From Heterocephalus glaber (lineage: Eukaryota > Chordata > Mammalia > Rodentia > Bathyergidae), in assembly GCF_000247695.1 (NCBI RefSeq), contig NW_004624778.1:13953655-14017654 (forward strand): a DNA stretch of 64,000 nucleotides, written 5' to 3'. Shown piece after piece: positions 53,110 through 64,000 of this stretch; position 1 is the stretch's first letter, and every line of letters begins with the position of its first letter. The notes below the pieces were generated by a model. The model did no database searches, had not been told where the DNA came from, and saw only the letters and a list, made by a program, of their open reading frames with translations. A program made the translations under genes and the position numbers.

Positions 53110-55560
53110 CTTAAAAAGGGTCTATCAGGATGAGAAGTATGCTTTGAACAGAACATTTTGGCAGTGTTAGCAATGATGAATTGGAGTGGAATAAACCAGG
53201 AGGCTGGGAGGCCATTGTACTTATCTGAGTTAAAGATGATGCAAACGGGTTCTCAATGCTTATTAAGTCCCGCTTCCCAGGAGTCACTGAGGCCTGGCCT
53301 CATGTATGAGTACAGAAGAGGGCTGCCATTGTATCAAAATGCTTGGCTCTGCTAATGAGTGGGGTCTGGACTTAGTCTGTTTGCTAAAAGCATAGTCTCT
53401 GGGATGTGTGAAGTGAACTCAAAAAATTCAGGCTTTCCTCTGATCACATCTCCTTTTGCTTTGTGGTCATCATTGTGAGTACCTCTGTGAAGAGGCCCAA
53501 AGGAGAGCTGTCTGGAGCTGTCCACTGTGAGACCACCTGCCTGAGCTAGGCCAACCCACTCTTTCAGGAAGGTCAGACCACCCTTCCTTATCTTTACTTC
53601 TGGACAGAGTTCTGCTCTTCTCAGAATGAGCTTTGGAACCATGGATTCTGCCATTCACCTAACTGCAAGCTCACAGCACTGACCAGAGGAAAGTGACTAA
53701 TGAAGTCTTGCTCTTCCTTAGCCCGGGCTTGTGTAAATGGTGCCAGTGAGCCTGGTGATCTTTTCCACTGGCCAATGGGCACAGCCTCAGGGGCCTCTTC
53801 TTTATAAGACAGTCACTGTTATGGATTAGGTTTGACAATCAAAATGAAACCCATTCATGACTAGAGGCTCTTCCACACTGGATATCAATACTATCCAGGA
53901 CAATGTCCATTTCACCACGGTTCTCTAGTTTGGATTATTGGCATATCTGGGGCCTCATTTGGCCTTGAGCTCACTTGCTTCTGATTTGTCTTTTCTCTCT
54001 TTAACTTCACTGTTTTGAGGCCAAACCCACCTGAGCCGCAACTAATCCATTATGGAGGCAGTTAATACTGTGGGAATCCTGAAATCTTTGGAGATCTAAC
54101 CAAGCCTTTGGTCAGCCAATATGAAGTAATGTCCTGCTTTCCTCCTAGCACTTGAGTGCAGCCCTCTGCAGGAAAAAATGATCTAGGTGACATTGGCTTC
54201 GTCCCCCAGGAGTTTACTAGTTGAAAAGAGCTGACCTGGTGCCATGAAATGTGCCTAACTCTACAGGCATCACAGAAAAAATGCTAAATGAGCATAAAGG
54301 ATGACAAATGCCAGAGGAATTCAAAATACATAGGAGCAGTTATTTTTAGAGACAGCAAACAGAGTTCTTCCCCTGATTCATCACCCAGTCACTGGCTCTA
54401 ATCCTACAAGGACCAGATGATGGGAAGGCAAAGCCAGGTGCCCTGGAATGAGCAGGCAGGAGGAAGTGGCACCCTGCCAGCCTGAATGGGCCCAGGGACT
54501 TTGGCCAGGCCTCCTAGTACTGGCTGAGGCTGCAGGAGGCAGGAGGAGTGGGTGAGCAGCAGGCGCACCCATCACCCAGAACATCCACGTGGGTCCCTTG
54601 TCATCAGCTGAACTTAAACTTATCTACTCCCACAGGTCCCAAATTCCTGGGGAGGCAGAAGGCAGAGGAGCCATTTCCAGGCTGAGGAGGCTGGCTCATG
54701 CTCTGTAATGTTCCTCCTAGTGACTTCACAGCAGCCAACCCATGAAGACTGGAAATATGGAGAAAAATGGGAGGCTGAGGTCCAAGAGCAGTGAGTCCCA
54801 GATACCCACGCACAGGGCCCCAACTGTGGACTATTCTGGGGACTTGGGGGACTGGGAAGAGATATGTCATTCCTTATCACTGAGGATAGCTGTTGAGGGG
54901 CTCTCTGGGGACCTGTGATGGCAGGGGAGCTGAGTTTAGTGGACTCCAAGAGCCCAAAGGATGTGCCACTGACAAGTCTAGGCAAAGATATTATGGGTGA
55001 TAGAGAAAGTTGCAAAGAGCCTTGGGTGATTCACATTATATGCAATTCCACCTCCCCACAATTTTGTATATAGTGGTTAACTGAGCTAATATAAGCAGGA
55101 GGACAGATGAGCTGAGAAGACCAAAAAGTAACTGGAGGATGCTTAGAAATAGAAAGAGGCAATGTCACCCTGTCATCTTGGGGATCTCTCTTCTTCCCCT
55201 GGGAGAACTCCATGGTGCATGGCTTGGAAAAGACTTAAGGAAAGTACAGAAGGTAACTACAGAATACCAAGCAAGCCACACCAAGGAAGGCTTTTGTTTT
55301 TCGACTTCTTTCTTTATCTCTCATTGTGATCATTTACATAGCCTCATGGTCACTCAGGGAGGCCAGGGCCCTGTCTGGGGCATCATTTGAGCATCTCTCA
55401 AGTCAGCTCCTCCTTCTCCACCTAAATCAAAACCATGGCCATTTCTCCCCTGCACTGAGTAAATTGCCCCCTCGGTTAGCACTCCTTGATTCCAATCTTG
55501 CCCCTAAATGAATAACAGGCTTTACATTTACCCACTGGAAAGACAATCTGTTAGAATTAC
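53110..55560. other. Intergenic, nothing recognised
   Basis: Somewhat GC-richer at 54.4-55.0 kb. Antisense frames of 88-131 codons (54604-55015) overlap each other in different frames and show no domain features. Confidence 0.45.
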
Positions 55561-55569
55561 AAAGCTGTT

Positions 55570-56190
55570 TGTGACACTTTACTGTTTAAATCCAAACTCC
55601 TGAGCACAGCTTTCAAAGTTCTAAATGACCTGAATGATCTATATACACTTTGAGGGATTCCTGGCATCCTTCTCCTCACTCTAGCCACACTGGTTTCCAC
55701 TCTCTTCTTCAAGGGCTTTTTGCTTTTTTCTGTCATTGGGATTTTACGCCAAGGATCTCATTGTCTGAAATGTTCTTTCCTCTTCCTTTGGAGTAGCTGG
55801 ATCCTTCTCAGCCTTCAGGACTTGGCTTAAATGAACAAAGGTCATACTTGACTGACTTATCTATTTTATACAGTTAAATTTAAGATACCATCAGTTGGTG
55901 AAATGTATCATTATTTTTATGTACCATTCAGAAAGCAAAATTCCACTCATATCTCAAGCCTCATCTATTAGTTGCATCTTAATATCAGAAATATTAAAAT
56001 GTTTTAAAAATTGCACGCTCAGAATCAATGAAATATGGCAAATAGGATTTCTCTATCATTGTACATTGTTCACTTCTATCAAAGAACTTATCACAGTTGT
56101 TAATAATATAATGAAATATGGAAAGTAGGATTTCTCTATTATTGTACCTTGTTCACTTCTAGCAAAGAACTTATCACAGTTGTTAAATAT
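55570..56190 (+). mobile_element. L2 LINE 3' part with an 83-bp tandem duplication
   Basis: AAATCCAAACTCCTGAGCAC, CTCACTCTAGCCACACTGG, GAAATGTTCTTTCCTCTTCC, CTTCAGGACTTGGCTTAAAT follow L2 order. Near its end an 83-bp unit is duplicated: 56029-56111 and 56112 to about 56186. Confidence 0.75.
56029..56186. repeat. 83-bp tandem duplication
   Basis: Both copies contain GGATTTCTCTAT(C/T)ATTGTA, CTTGTTCACTTCTA-type sequence and CAAAGAACTTATCACAGTTG. They differ at a few positions. Confidence 0.95.
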
Positions 56191-56324
56191 ACACTATCCA
56201 TCTCAGACCTGGTCCAGGATATCAGGAGTATGTATTGTTCAAGATTCTATAACCAACCAGCAGCCACTGCAATTCCTGGTATTTGGTAGATGCCTCATAA
56301 ATAGCTGGTGACTAGAAGAATTAG

Positions 56325-56600
56325 TGGAGGAAGCAATGGCCTGGAAAGTGAGAGACTTGGACTCAAGAATGGCTCTGTCACAGCTGGGCGTGGTGTCGCA
56401 TTCCTATAATCCCAGCACTTGGGAGGCTGATGCAGTAGGATCCCTGGGAGTTGGACACCAGTTTGGGCTACGTAATGAGACTGTCTCAGACAAAAAAGGC
56501 ATGGGGGGCTCTGTCTTTAACCAACAGGGTGATCCTGTGCCAATTACTGTGCTTCCCTAGACTCTGTTTCCTTGTCTATTTAGTGAGAGGATTGAACCTG
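56325..56600 (+). mobile_element. MIR SINE split by a B1
   Basis: The left part GAGAGACTTGGACTCAAGAA and right part CTTCCCTAGACTCTGTTTCC, TTAGTGAGAGGATTGAACC are MIR in order, separated by the B1 at 56381-56497. Confidence 0.7.
56381..56497 (+). mobile_element. B1 SINE with TSD, inside MIR
   Basis: AGCTGGGCGTGGTGTCGCAT, AATCCCAGCACTTGGGAGGC, TTGGACACCAGTTTGGGC, CTCAGACAAAAAAGG. TSD GGCTCTGTC at about 56371 and 56507. No second internal copy, so an older B1 form. Confidence 0.85.
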
Positions 56601-57149
56601 GGTATGTCCCAGAGCCCCTCCCAGCTCTAACATGCTAGAATTAAGTGAAGAAATTTTTCCAATTGTTTAGGTTACATTCATGGGAAAGTGTCTTATTTCC
56701 ATGGATGCAAGAGGATTTACACACTTACTGCCCTTCAGTCACATCATTACATTAGTGGATTTCTTCAAATCCAGATAAATCAGACAGGAAGGAATTTAGA
56801 GCAGCAAAGGCAACTTCAGCACTGGTTCAAGTTGCCCAAAGCTACTCCCATCTCTACTCCACCTATGCTCTGCAGTAGCATCAATGATAAATGAGGACCA
56901 CTCAGCATTGCAGGCAGGTGCCCACTCTGCTCTGTGAGGCTGAGGGAAGGCAGGTTTCTGAAGGTTTTGGCTCCCTACTATGAGATGGTGCTCTCACGGC
57001 ATGGCATCCTACTACAAAAACATTTGATGACTACTTATTCTTTCCTGCACCCCAGGCTTTATGATAAGAAAGGCTGTATGTGGGGACCAGGATTCTAGGG
57101 TCAAGAGGAGTCAGCCTGAATGAGGGCGTGCCAACTCCTTTCTAGAAAA
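56601..57149. other. Intergenic, nothing recognised
   Basis: No gene-like frame. Confidence 0.5.
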
Positions 57150-57350
57150 AAAGAGTCAGCTAATAAGTATTTCCAGCTTTGTGGGTTGTGTGGTCTCCGA
57201 AGCAACTACTAAACTCTGCTATTTTAGCATGGAATCATATCTAACCTAATAGGAGAGGAGTGGCTGTGTTCCAATAAAACTTTATTGACAGAAACAGATA
57301 ACAGGGATAGATTTGGCCTGTGGGGCTGCAGTTTGCCAACTCCTTGTCTA
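57150..57350 (-). mobile_element. hAT-type MER element, antisense
   Basis: TTGTGGGTTGTGTGGTCTCC, GTTCCAATAAAACTTTATTG, TTTGGCCTGTGGGGCTGCAG, TTTGCCAACTCCTT. Matches the + strand fragment at 44704. Confidence 0.7.
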
Positions 57351-57359
57351 GGATTCCAC

Positions 57360-59985
57360 ATCCAGAGTTCTCCAGGATTGTGAGTTGACTTCTTGGGCTA
57401 CACTTTAGGTTTCCTAATATCAAATGTGACACAGATTCTTGCCTGAGGACAACTCTTCCTTCATCTCCTGGGTCCTTGGGATGGTAGCACATCAGTGTTC
57501 TACAGGAAAAGTCTCCGTCATCCATGTCTAAGTTCACCTTTCCTCTCAGGGACACCCTTTGCTCCAGTTGGTTTAGCTGTTGCCCTAATTGGAGCAGAGC
57601 AGACAAAAAGAAGCTCATTTTTTGGAAATTAACTTTATTTGCCATGTGTTACTTGCTTTTGTCCACTTGCTGAAATAGAAGTGCGGGAGTTTGACTCTAA
57701 TCTCTCAAGGGTTCCTACAATCTAGTTGGAAAGACAAAGCATAAATATGTGAGAAGTTAGATAAAATGCAAGACCTGGAAAACATTTCAACGAAATAAGA
57801 AAAATTTTCTCTCTTTTCCAGTGAGCAAACAGTAACGATCACATACTGAGTATAATATTCAGCTATCTCAGGAATGAGAAACTTAATATTTGTTGAATAA
57901 GTGTAATCTGTCCCAGCTCCACCTCTCCCCATTGCCCTGCTGTTACTTTGCAGAGCAGTTTCACTATTTTTGTTCCTGCTGCAGACAAGGCCCAAAAGCC
58001 CAGTGGGGTCTAAGAAATAAGGTACTTCAGTACCTTGTGAGACAGAACCATCTATTCCTGTCAGATGCCATTAGTTACCTAAAACACAGAAAAGGATTGG
58101 AAATCAGTTCTTCTCTTTCTCTTGAGATCAAATTCTAGCTTGTAATCAAGGGTGGTTAATTAGGTAGGCATCCACCCTTACTGAAGAGGAAAAACATGAG
58201 GATGTATCATCTGCCTGACCACATTAAGGGGAAGGGCAAATTCTTACCCTCAACTGAAATGAAACATTTGTTCATTCAATAAAACAGGTGCCAAGTGTTT
58301 ACTCTGTGGCAGGTACTTGTGTTCCCAGATGGGTTTTGGAGCAAAGTCATTAGTCAAATGCCTCCAAGAGCAGGGTAACAGTGAACATAGACATATGCAA
58401 TACTCTCATAACAAAAACACAAAGCTAAAACCACAAAGAGAGCCTTTCAGGACTTCTTTAGCTTTCACCTACCATTTTATATTTTTTTAGTTAAACTCTG
58501 CAAGTGAAATCACAGCCTTCCCCTGAGGAAGTAGCTGAGCAGAAAGTGCAGTGCCCCTGATTGCTCCAGGTCATTTCCTCAGCCAACTGGGTATGGCAGG
58601 TGTGTTCTGGTTCAGGGAGCAGCAGCTGCCAGGGCTCTGCCTTGCTCCCCAGCACTCCGCCTGGGAATGCTCCTGAGGACTCCCACACTGCCCACGGAGA
58701 CAGCCTCTGCGGCAAAGCCACTGAAGGGCAAATGGGACTGCTGACGGGGCTTCAACAGATAATCTGGTCTCATCTGTTTCTGAAGTGCTGTGCAGGGCCA
58801 GGAGCTTCTAGAGCTGGCTCTGCCAGCAGAGAGGCCACTGTAGGGACCAGAGGACTGGGTGAGAGCCTGGACTGGTACCCTAGGTGTGGAGCAGGCTGCT
58901 TCTCACCGTGCTGGCTCTGCCTGTCCCCTGCACCTGTGCACTGGCTGCAGGAACATGCGCTCATTTCCAGTCATCTTCTTGGTTCTTGAGTGCACAGCGT
59001 TCTTGGCTCCCTTCCTCTGGCTCCCTTTCTGCTGGATTACTTTCCAGCTCTCAGCAAACAACCCTTCTGACAATTCCAACTCTGGTTGCTTCTTTTCAAA
59101 ACCTTGTAACTAGGAAACTTGGAGAACAGACTCCAACCCTCCCTTCCTCCCAGTCCTGTGCCAGTTCCACCTGTCAGAACTCATAGCTCTGGTGCTATGA
59201 GCAATTGTTTTTCTGGGACAAAGCTGTGACTGAGTTTTCTGCAACTTTGTATGAGCATTAGCCACACTCAGAAACCACCAGGAAAAGCAACTCTGACCCA
59301 GAAAAGCCAGGACCACCAAGACAGGTGAAATTACTCATTAGCGATCAAAGTAACTATAATTCTGATTTTTGTTAGGAAACACAATATAATTTTAGAGAAA
59401 TCATATATTATACTGAGATCCCTGAATTTGGCTGGAATCATAAAGCTTTTGTCTTTCTATCTCATGGCTCATATTTTATTGTATATCCTAATATCTTGTA
59501 TTGTGCTACACAGGGTGGTACTGTATTTGAAAAAGTGACTTTTTTAGTCCAGAGATATAGAAAGACACTGAATTAATGGGAAAAACCCTGGATTTTCCTT
59601 CTGCCTCTCATTGTTACTTACTTCAAAGAGACAATCAAAATGATGTTAGACCCATGATCTCCATAGGGCTAGTTATTCTTGGATTTGTCCCATAGACTCA
59701 GTCTTCCCAAATGGAAAAATGGATTTTATCATGGCCTCAGCCATTCCTGTCTTTGGCACAACCAGCAAGTATATGTCAGCTCCCAGCTTCCTGGTTATCT
59801 CCCATTTCCACATTTCTGATGGATGTCCAGTCTCTTTTCTATGGTTTGCTTCTGGATCTTATTAATCTGTGTTCCTGAGCATGAATTAATCTTGAGATTT
59901 ACTCCAGACCGTGACCTCACCCAGTTATTTTTTATGAATAGCTCTGTAGTCTTTGATGTATTCTCATTAAGATGAATTCAAATAA
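57360..59985. other. Intergenic, nothing recognised
   Basis: A likely L2/MIR-type trace at 58265-58330. The GC-richer part at 58.5-59.3 kb has several overlapping frames (up to 142 codons at 58561-58989) in competing frames on both strands, without domains, so no gene is called. Confidence 0.45.
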
Positions 59986-60180
59986 TAGAAAAAGGTACTT
60001 ATAGAAAAATTTTAATATTACTTGCCCTTCTACCACATGGAGCAAATCACTATTAAGTTTTTGGTAAACATTCTATCAGTTCTCTATCTGGATATATGCA
60101 CACATATAAGTATGCAGATACAATTTTATAAAAATTCTCTTAGTCATATGTCATTGAGAGAAAGGGTTCTCCCTGGGCCT
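59985..60180 (-). mobile_element. Old L1 (L1ME-like) fragment, antisense
   Basis: The order of this and the piece at 61050-61430 matches an antisense L1 ORF2, with the MaLR LTR (60630-61050) and other DNA between them. Confidence 0.5.
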
Positions 60181-60629
60181 CTTGTGCTCCTGCACATCTT
60201 CCTGGGTGTGCTAAGAATGCACAACCATCTCTTAGGGTTATGTCTGCAGCATAACATTGAGGGATGAGTCAATGTCTACTTTCTGGACAAAAACAGGCTT
60301 GCTAACTGCTGCAGTAAGATGCGGGGTTCTCAAGCTCATGGCATGACCACACCATGAGAATTAGTATGTTGCCACTGGTACCCACAGAAGGTGATGCAGA
60401 CCCACTGTGCACAGCATTCATCTGGACTTGTGGCATTGCCCCTGTGGTAGCTGAGGCACACATGCTGCTACACATGCTGCTGTGGTGCCGTAGGAGAAAA
60501 GTCCTTTTTATTTCATCCAGGAATCTTATTCTTTTGTCAACATCTGTGAAAGAGTAAAAGACCATGTAGTAGCTTACAATCAAGGAAAAACAAACTATAT
60601 GTAATACTCATCTTCTATCATCTCTCTAT

Positions 60630-61050
60630 ATACAATATAGGTGTTATGTCCTAGATCGAAAACATCCCCAAAGTTTCATGTGTTCAGAGGTGTAGCTTTT
60701 GGAAGGTGATTGGATCATGAAGGTGCTATACTCATCAGTAGATTCATCCACTGATGAGTTCACAGGTGAATGTTGTTAGAAAGTGGAGCCTGGTTGGAGG
60801 TGGGTCACTGGGGCTTGACCTGGAAGGGCTGGATACGGTTCTCTTGCCCCTGCCCCTTTCCTTCTTTCTCTGCTTTTTGGCTGCCACAATTGAGTAGCTT
60901 TCCCCAGTAATCCCCTTCCATCCTGTTTTTCCTGCCTTGGAGCCAAGCAACCATGCATGGACTGAACCTTCTGAATGAAAAGAAACCCCTCCCCTTTTAA
61001 ATTGGAGTGTTGAGTATTTTGTCCCAGAGTCAAGAAAGTAACTGATACAA
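60630..61050 (+). mobile_element. MaLR/ERVL-type LTR
   Basis: GGTGTTATGTCCTAGATCG start, CATGTGTTCAGAGGTGTAGC, GGAGCCTGGTTGGAGGTGGG, a CTTGCCCCTGCCCC stretch and the end TTGAGTATTTTGTCCCAG with AAGTAACTGATACAAG. No internal region. Confidence 0.75.
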
Positions 61051-61094
61051 GATTTAAATTATTTTTCATGGCTGCATAGTATATATAGTGTCTG

Positions 61095-61125
<31 letters not shown>

Positions 61126-61430
61126 GTGTGTGTTAGGATATATAATTAATCTCCTATATTTGGACATCTCCCAGTTTACCACTGCTGCTTTTCCTAAATC
61201 CCTTCCTCCTTTCCCCTTTCTCCCTTCCTTGCTTCCTTTTTATATATTATACAATGCTGAAATAAATATTATTGTGCAAATATTCTTTTACACCCACACA
61301 GTGAATTTCTCCTGAGGGTAAATTCTAGAAATAGAATTGCTGGATGGAAGAGTATGCTCATTTCTATATATACTGCTATTAGGAACTATGGTGGCACATT
61401 TTCCTAACTGTTCTTAAAGGAACCTGTCCT
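61050..61430 (-). mobile_element. Old L1 ORF2 fragment, antisense, with (TG)n
   Basis: TTTTTCATGGCTGCATAGTA, then a TG array, CCTCCTTTCCCC region, TAAATTCTAGAAATAGAATT and GCTGGATGGAAGAGTATGC are antisense L1 landmarks. Confidence 0.65.
61088..61134. repeat. (TG)n microsatellite
   Basis: About 20 TG repeats with TATG interruptions. Confidence 0.95.
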
Positions 61431-61599
61431 TGATATAATGCAAATTTCACTCTTTGGGTTATTTTAACATTTCTCAAATTTTATTTTAAAAAGACGTAAT
61501 TTACAAAAGTATCAAAAATATGAAGGATTTAGGCATAAATTTTGTAGCAAAGGTAGAATTTTATAGCAAAGGTACAAATTCTATGTGGAAAATTATAAA

Positions 61600-63435
61600 A
61601 CTTTTGTTGAAGACTACAGAAGACAATCATGGGATTCTCTTAAATAAGACTTAGGTAAGACATCGCTAGCTTAGGATTTTGCCAGCAGGTCTCTCAGCTG
61701 TGGTTTGGGAGCCAGCTCCTTCATTTGTGAGATAAGTCTGGGAGATAAGCCTGAAGTCTGAAGGCTGAGGGATGGCAGGTCACCCTTGGGGGGATGTTCT
61801 CCAGGTTTAGGTGGAAAATCTCCCATTTGGGGTTTAGGGGTCAGTTCTGTGGGGTTGGGGCCAGGTCTCCAGGTGATGGCTTTGTGGTAATTCTGCCAGT
61901 TGTGATTTCTAAAAAATCTTGGGTGGGATGTTGGCTTTGTCTAGGGAGAGATGATGGCTTGTTTCTGTTTTCCTTAGCGCTACTTTCAGAGGCGAGTTTA
62001 GGAAGAACCTTGGGTCAAAGGCTGTCTTTGCAGAATTAGTGCTTGATTGTTGCAACAGCCCCTCAGATTTGTAAGAGGTCTGTCTTGAAGATGATGGACC
62101 CACATCATTATTCCAACTGCCTTTCAGAGTGGGGGGCACCATGAGGTAGTGGGCTGAATGAGTTGGATAAGGTTCTCTTGTGTCTGTGTGGTGGGGGAGG
62201 AGGCTTGGATTGGGTGGAGCTGCCACCAGAGGTCTGGGTTCTAGAGGTAGTGGTGAAGGTAGGCCAGTTGGACCTTTCCTGGCATTCTTAGGAGGCAGGA
62301 GAGGGCCCCTGAAGTTGATGGTATGGCTGAATCTTGCTCATGGGGACAGATACCTGGTTGGTGAAGGCTCCATAAGAGAGCTATTGCTTGTCCCATGCAG
62401 TGCTGAATCCTGGCAGTGCTAGCTTGTCCTGGGGGAAGATGCTAGAGGAATGGCAGAAGCTCTGAGATCTGGGTGAGCACTCTTTCTTGACTGGGCTTGG
62501 TTGGTCATCCAGATCATCATCACTTTCATCTATCTCCTTCTGTCAAACTTTCCACTCATATTCAACATGGATGGGAGGGTTGAACTTGCCAGATTTAGTC
62601 TGGGAAAGTGGATATTCACACTTGGTAGCTTTGAATCTCTGCTATGTCCAAGGCAATTTCTCCTGCTTGGTTCACAATGTCCACAGTGGCCTTGCCTCTG
62701 AGAAGAAGCTTCAGATACTTGGGCTTGCTGTACATGGTACAGAAGTGGGAACCATATCTCCCATGGATGTCTTCTTACCCAGAGTCCTATAGTTTTATAC
62801 AAGAAAGTCAACCAAATGGAGAGATGTCTGGTTTGCAGTTCATATGCCAAGATCAAGGGCCAACTCCTTGAGCTCCTGTCAAGATTTCAGCAGTGGTTCC
62901 ATTAGTTCTGCCCCATCTACATAGACTTGAATGAGTGCAAGTCTCTTCTTTACTATCTGTCAATACTGATATCCTTTCTTTTTTTTTTTTTTTACATACT
63001 GATATCCTTGCTGCATAATCCTGCTCATCTTGCTATTTGATGTCAATTCAAAAAGGACTTCTTGTCCTCAGAATTTGGCTTCACCTGGCTGGTAAGAAGG
63101 TGCAACTTGACTGGCTTCCTGTTAGAAGTTGCATATGAGTTGGTCAGAACCTCATCCTTGATGGCACACTTCCTTCTCTGCCACATTTCCTTTTCTTTAG
63201 CAGATGCCACTACTTTTCACTGCTGTATTCCTTATAGCCCTGGAGCTGATCCATGCTATATCTTCCTGCTGGCTATGGGAATCTTCATCCTCATCAAGCT
63301 GAAGAGAGGATTTTATTGAGTCACAGAGTGCAGTTAGCTGTTGCTTCTCTTCTTCCTGAATCTATTTTATGTTATATAAGCAGGCAGCCAGTTTTTCAAT
63401 ACATTGTTTCAAGTTATCGACTGTTTTCAAGACAT
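61600..63435 (-). pseudogene. ASAP1: ASAP1 processed pseudogene, antisense, ArfGAP region deleted
   Basis: Minus-strand reading, intronless, with many stops and frameshifts. From high to low coordinate it matches ASAP1 (a BAR-PH-ArfGAP-ankyrin-SH3 Arf GTPase-activating protein): end of the BAR/linker (CIEKLAACLYNIK, EEKQQLTALCDSIKSSLQL, 63410-63320); PH domain pieces (about 63300-62995, DEQDYAARISV-like); then directly ankyrin sequence (LALIQVY, TANQTSLHLVDFLV, MYSKPKYLKLLLR, TVDIVNQAGEIALDIA, about 62925-62640); EIDESDDDLDD near 62510; proline-rich and the tandem LPPKP-type repeat region (about 62490-61670), including the clear frame at 61909-62226 with GPSSSRQTSYKSEGL and STNSAKTAFDPR. The whole ArfGAP catalytic region (roughly 130 residues) is absent. 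The SH3 end and poly(A) are not seen; the 3' edge near 61600 is uncertain. It cannot encode a functional protein. Confidence 0.93.
62977..62995 (-). mobile_element. Poly(A)-only insertion with 14-bp TSD in the ASAP1 pseudogene
   Basis: TC plus a T-run plus AC (about 19 bases) separates two identical copies of ATACTGATATCCTT (62963-62976 and 62996-63009). Removing the insert restores the ASAP1-like order across the junction. Confidence 0.8.
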
Positions 63436-63447
63436 CATTTTTAATAA

Positions 63448-64000
63448 GTCTATTATTGGTACATTTTAGGTATACAATACGTTTACATTTATCATTGTGT
63501 GCTTGTAGCTGTACATGATGTACCTTGGTTCTTTTTTTTTATTAAATTATTTTATTGGTACATTGTAGGTATACAACACAATTACATTACCCATTGGGAA
63601 TTGTACCTTTACATAATGCATCTTGGTTCTTATTTTCTCCCCATTCCTAGCCCTCCCTTCATCCCCTCCACCCTTCCCTATTTACAAAGACTTTATTTCC
63701 ATTTTTTCCATTCCTCATCATATTTCCTTTCCCTTCTTTCCTTTCCCCTGCCCCTCCCACTACCCTTACCCTTTCGACCTTTTCTTCCTATTTTGAATTA
63801 TCAATTATTCATTCTAATCATTGGTACATTTTAGATATACAATATAATGACATTCATCATTTGAAATTTGCACCTTTACATAATCTCTTTTGGTTCTTAT
63901 TTTTCACCCTTACCCAGCCCTCCCTTCAACCCCTCCATTCCTCCCTATTTACAAAGATTTTGTTCCTATTTTTCCTTTTTCTCATATTAATCCCATTCCC
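63448..64000 (-). mobile_element. Three stacked antisense L1 3' ends (continues past window)
   Basis: Three separate copies of the L1 3' terminus start with ATTGGTACATT(T/G)TAG at about 63454, 63555 and 63821. The second runs through the C/T-rich tract to about 63818; the third continues to the window end. Same family as the copy at 16.6 kb. The frame at 63499-63834 is L1 3' UTR, not a gene. Confidence 0.88.

Noticed and set aside
58561..58989. 142-codon + strand open frame in GC-richer DNA
   Set aside because: Overlapping long frames on both strands, no domain, no splice or start context; composition alone explains it.
62530..62856. 108-codon antisense frame as a gene
   Set aside because: It is an out-of-frame reading of the ASAP1 pseudogene; the ankyrin similarity is in the neighbouring frames.
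61600..64000. MAPK4 or other downstream coding exon
   Set aside because: The protein-like sequence is ASAP1-derived, intronless and full of stops; the remainder is L1 3' UTR.

Overview
This is mammalian (rodent) nuclear DNA. It holds one intact protein-coding gene, SKA1 (spindle and kinetochore associated complex subunit 1), on the + strand. Its six coding exons lie between 650 and 13888 and splice in frame to a 254-residue protein. I assigned every intron boundary from GT/AG sites, reading frame and the match to the known SKA1 family. The rest, about 50 kb, is intergenic and dense in repeats. In other mammals SKA1 is followed at a distance by MAPK4, but no MAPK4 exon is visible here.

The organism is a rodent. 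There are many young tRNA-derived ID-like SINEs, with a box A reading like GGATTTAGCTCAGTGG, a GGTACC end, an A-tail and clear target-site duplications (TSDs). There are also B1 (7SL-derived) SINEs and dimeric B1+ID (B1-dID-like) elements. The ID sequence is unlike the mouse/rat or ground-squirrel versions I know. I favour a castorimorph such as beaver, but only as an inference.

Layout: 1-639 is the 5' edge of SKA1 (GC-rich start, then a pyrimidine tract before coding exon 1). 640-14020 is SKA1; its introns hold an old mariner remnant, a TIR element, SINEs and MER20 copies. 14.0-22.4 kb holds an LTR-like element with a nested ID SINE and a 1.5 kb antisense L1, a degenerate 29-bp minisatellite and an L2. 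22.4-27.9 kb is an ancient antisense L1M that has received at least a dozen later insertions, including a 33-bp U2 snRNA fragment with a perfect 15-bp TSD, a retrocopied 3' UTR and mariner transposase remnants. 28-41.8 kb is mixed intergenic DNA with MaLR LTRs, MIR, L2, MER20, SINE clusters and an unidentified antisense processed pseudogene. 41.8-60 kb is similar, with few young insertions. 60.6-64 kb holds a MaLR LTR, an antisense ASAP1 processed pseudogene lacking its ArfGAP region, and stacked antisense L1 3' ends running off the window.

I found no new multi-gene system. What stands out is the nested retroposition history: same-site double insertions, a poly(A)-only insertion with TSD, the U2 fragment and the ASAP1 retrocopy. 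All other long open frames I examined lie in repeats or lack protein-like support.
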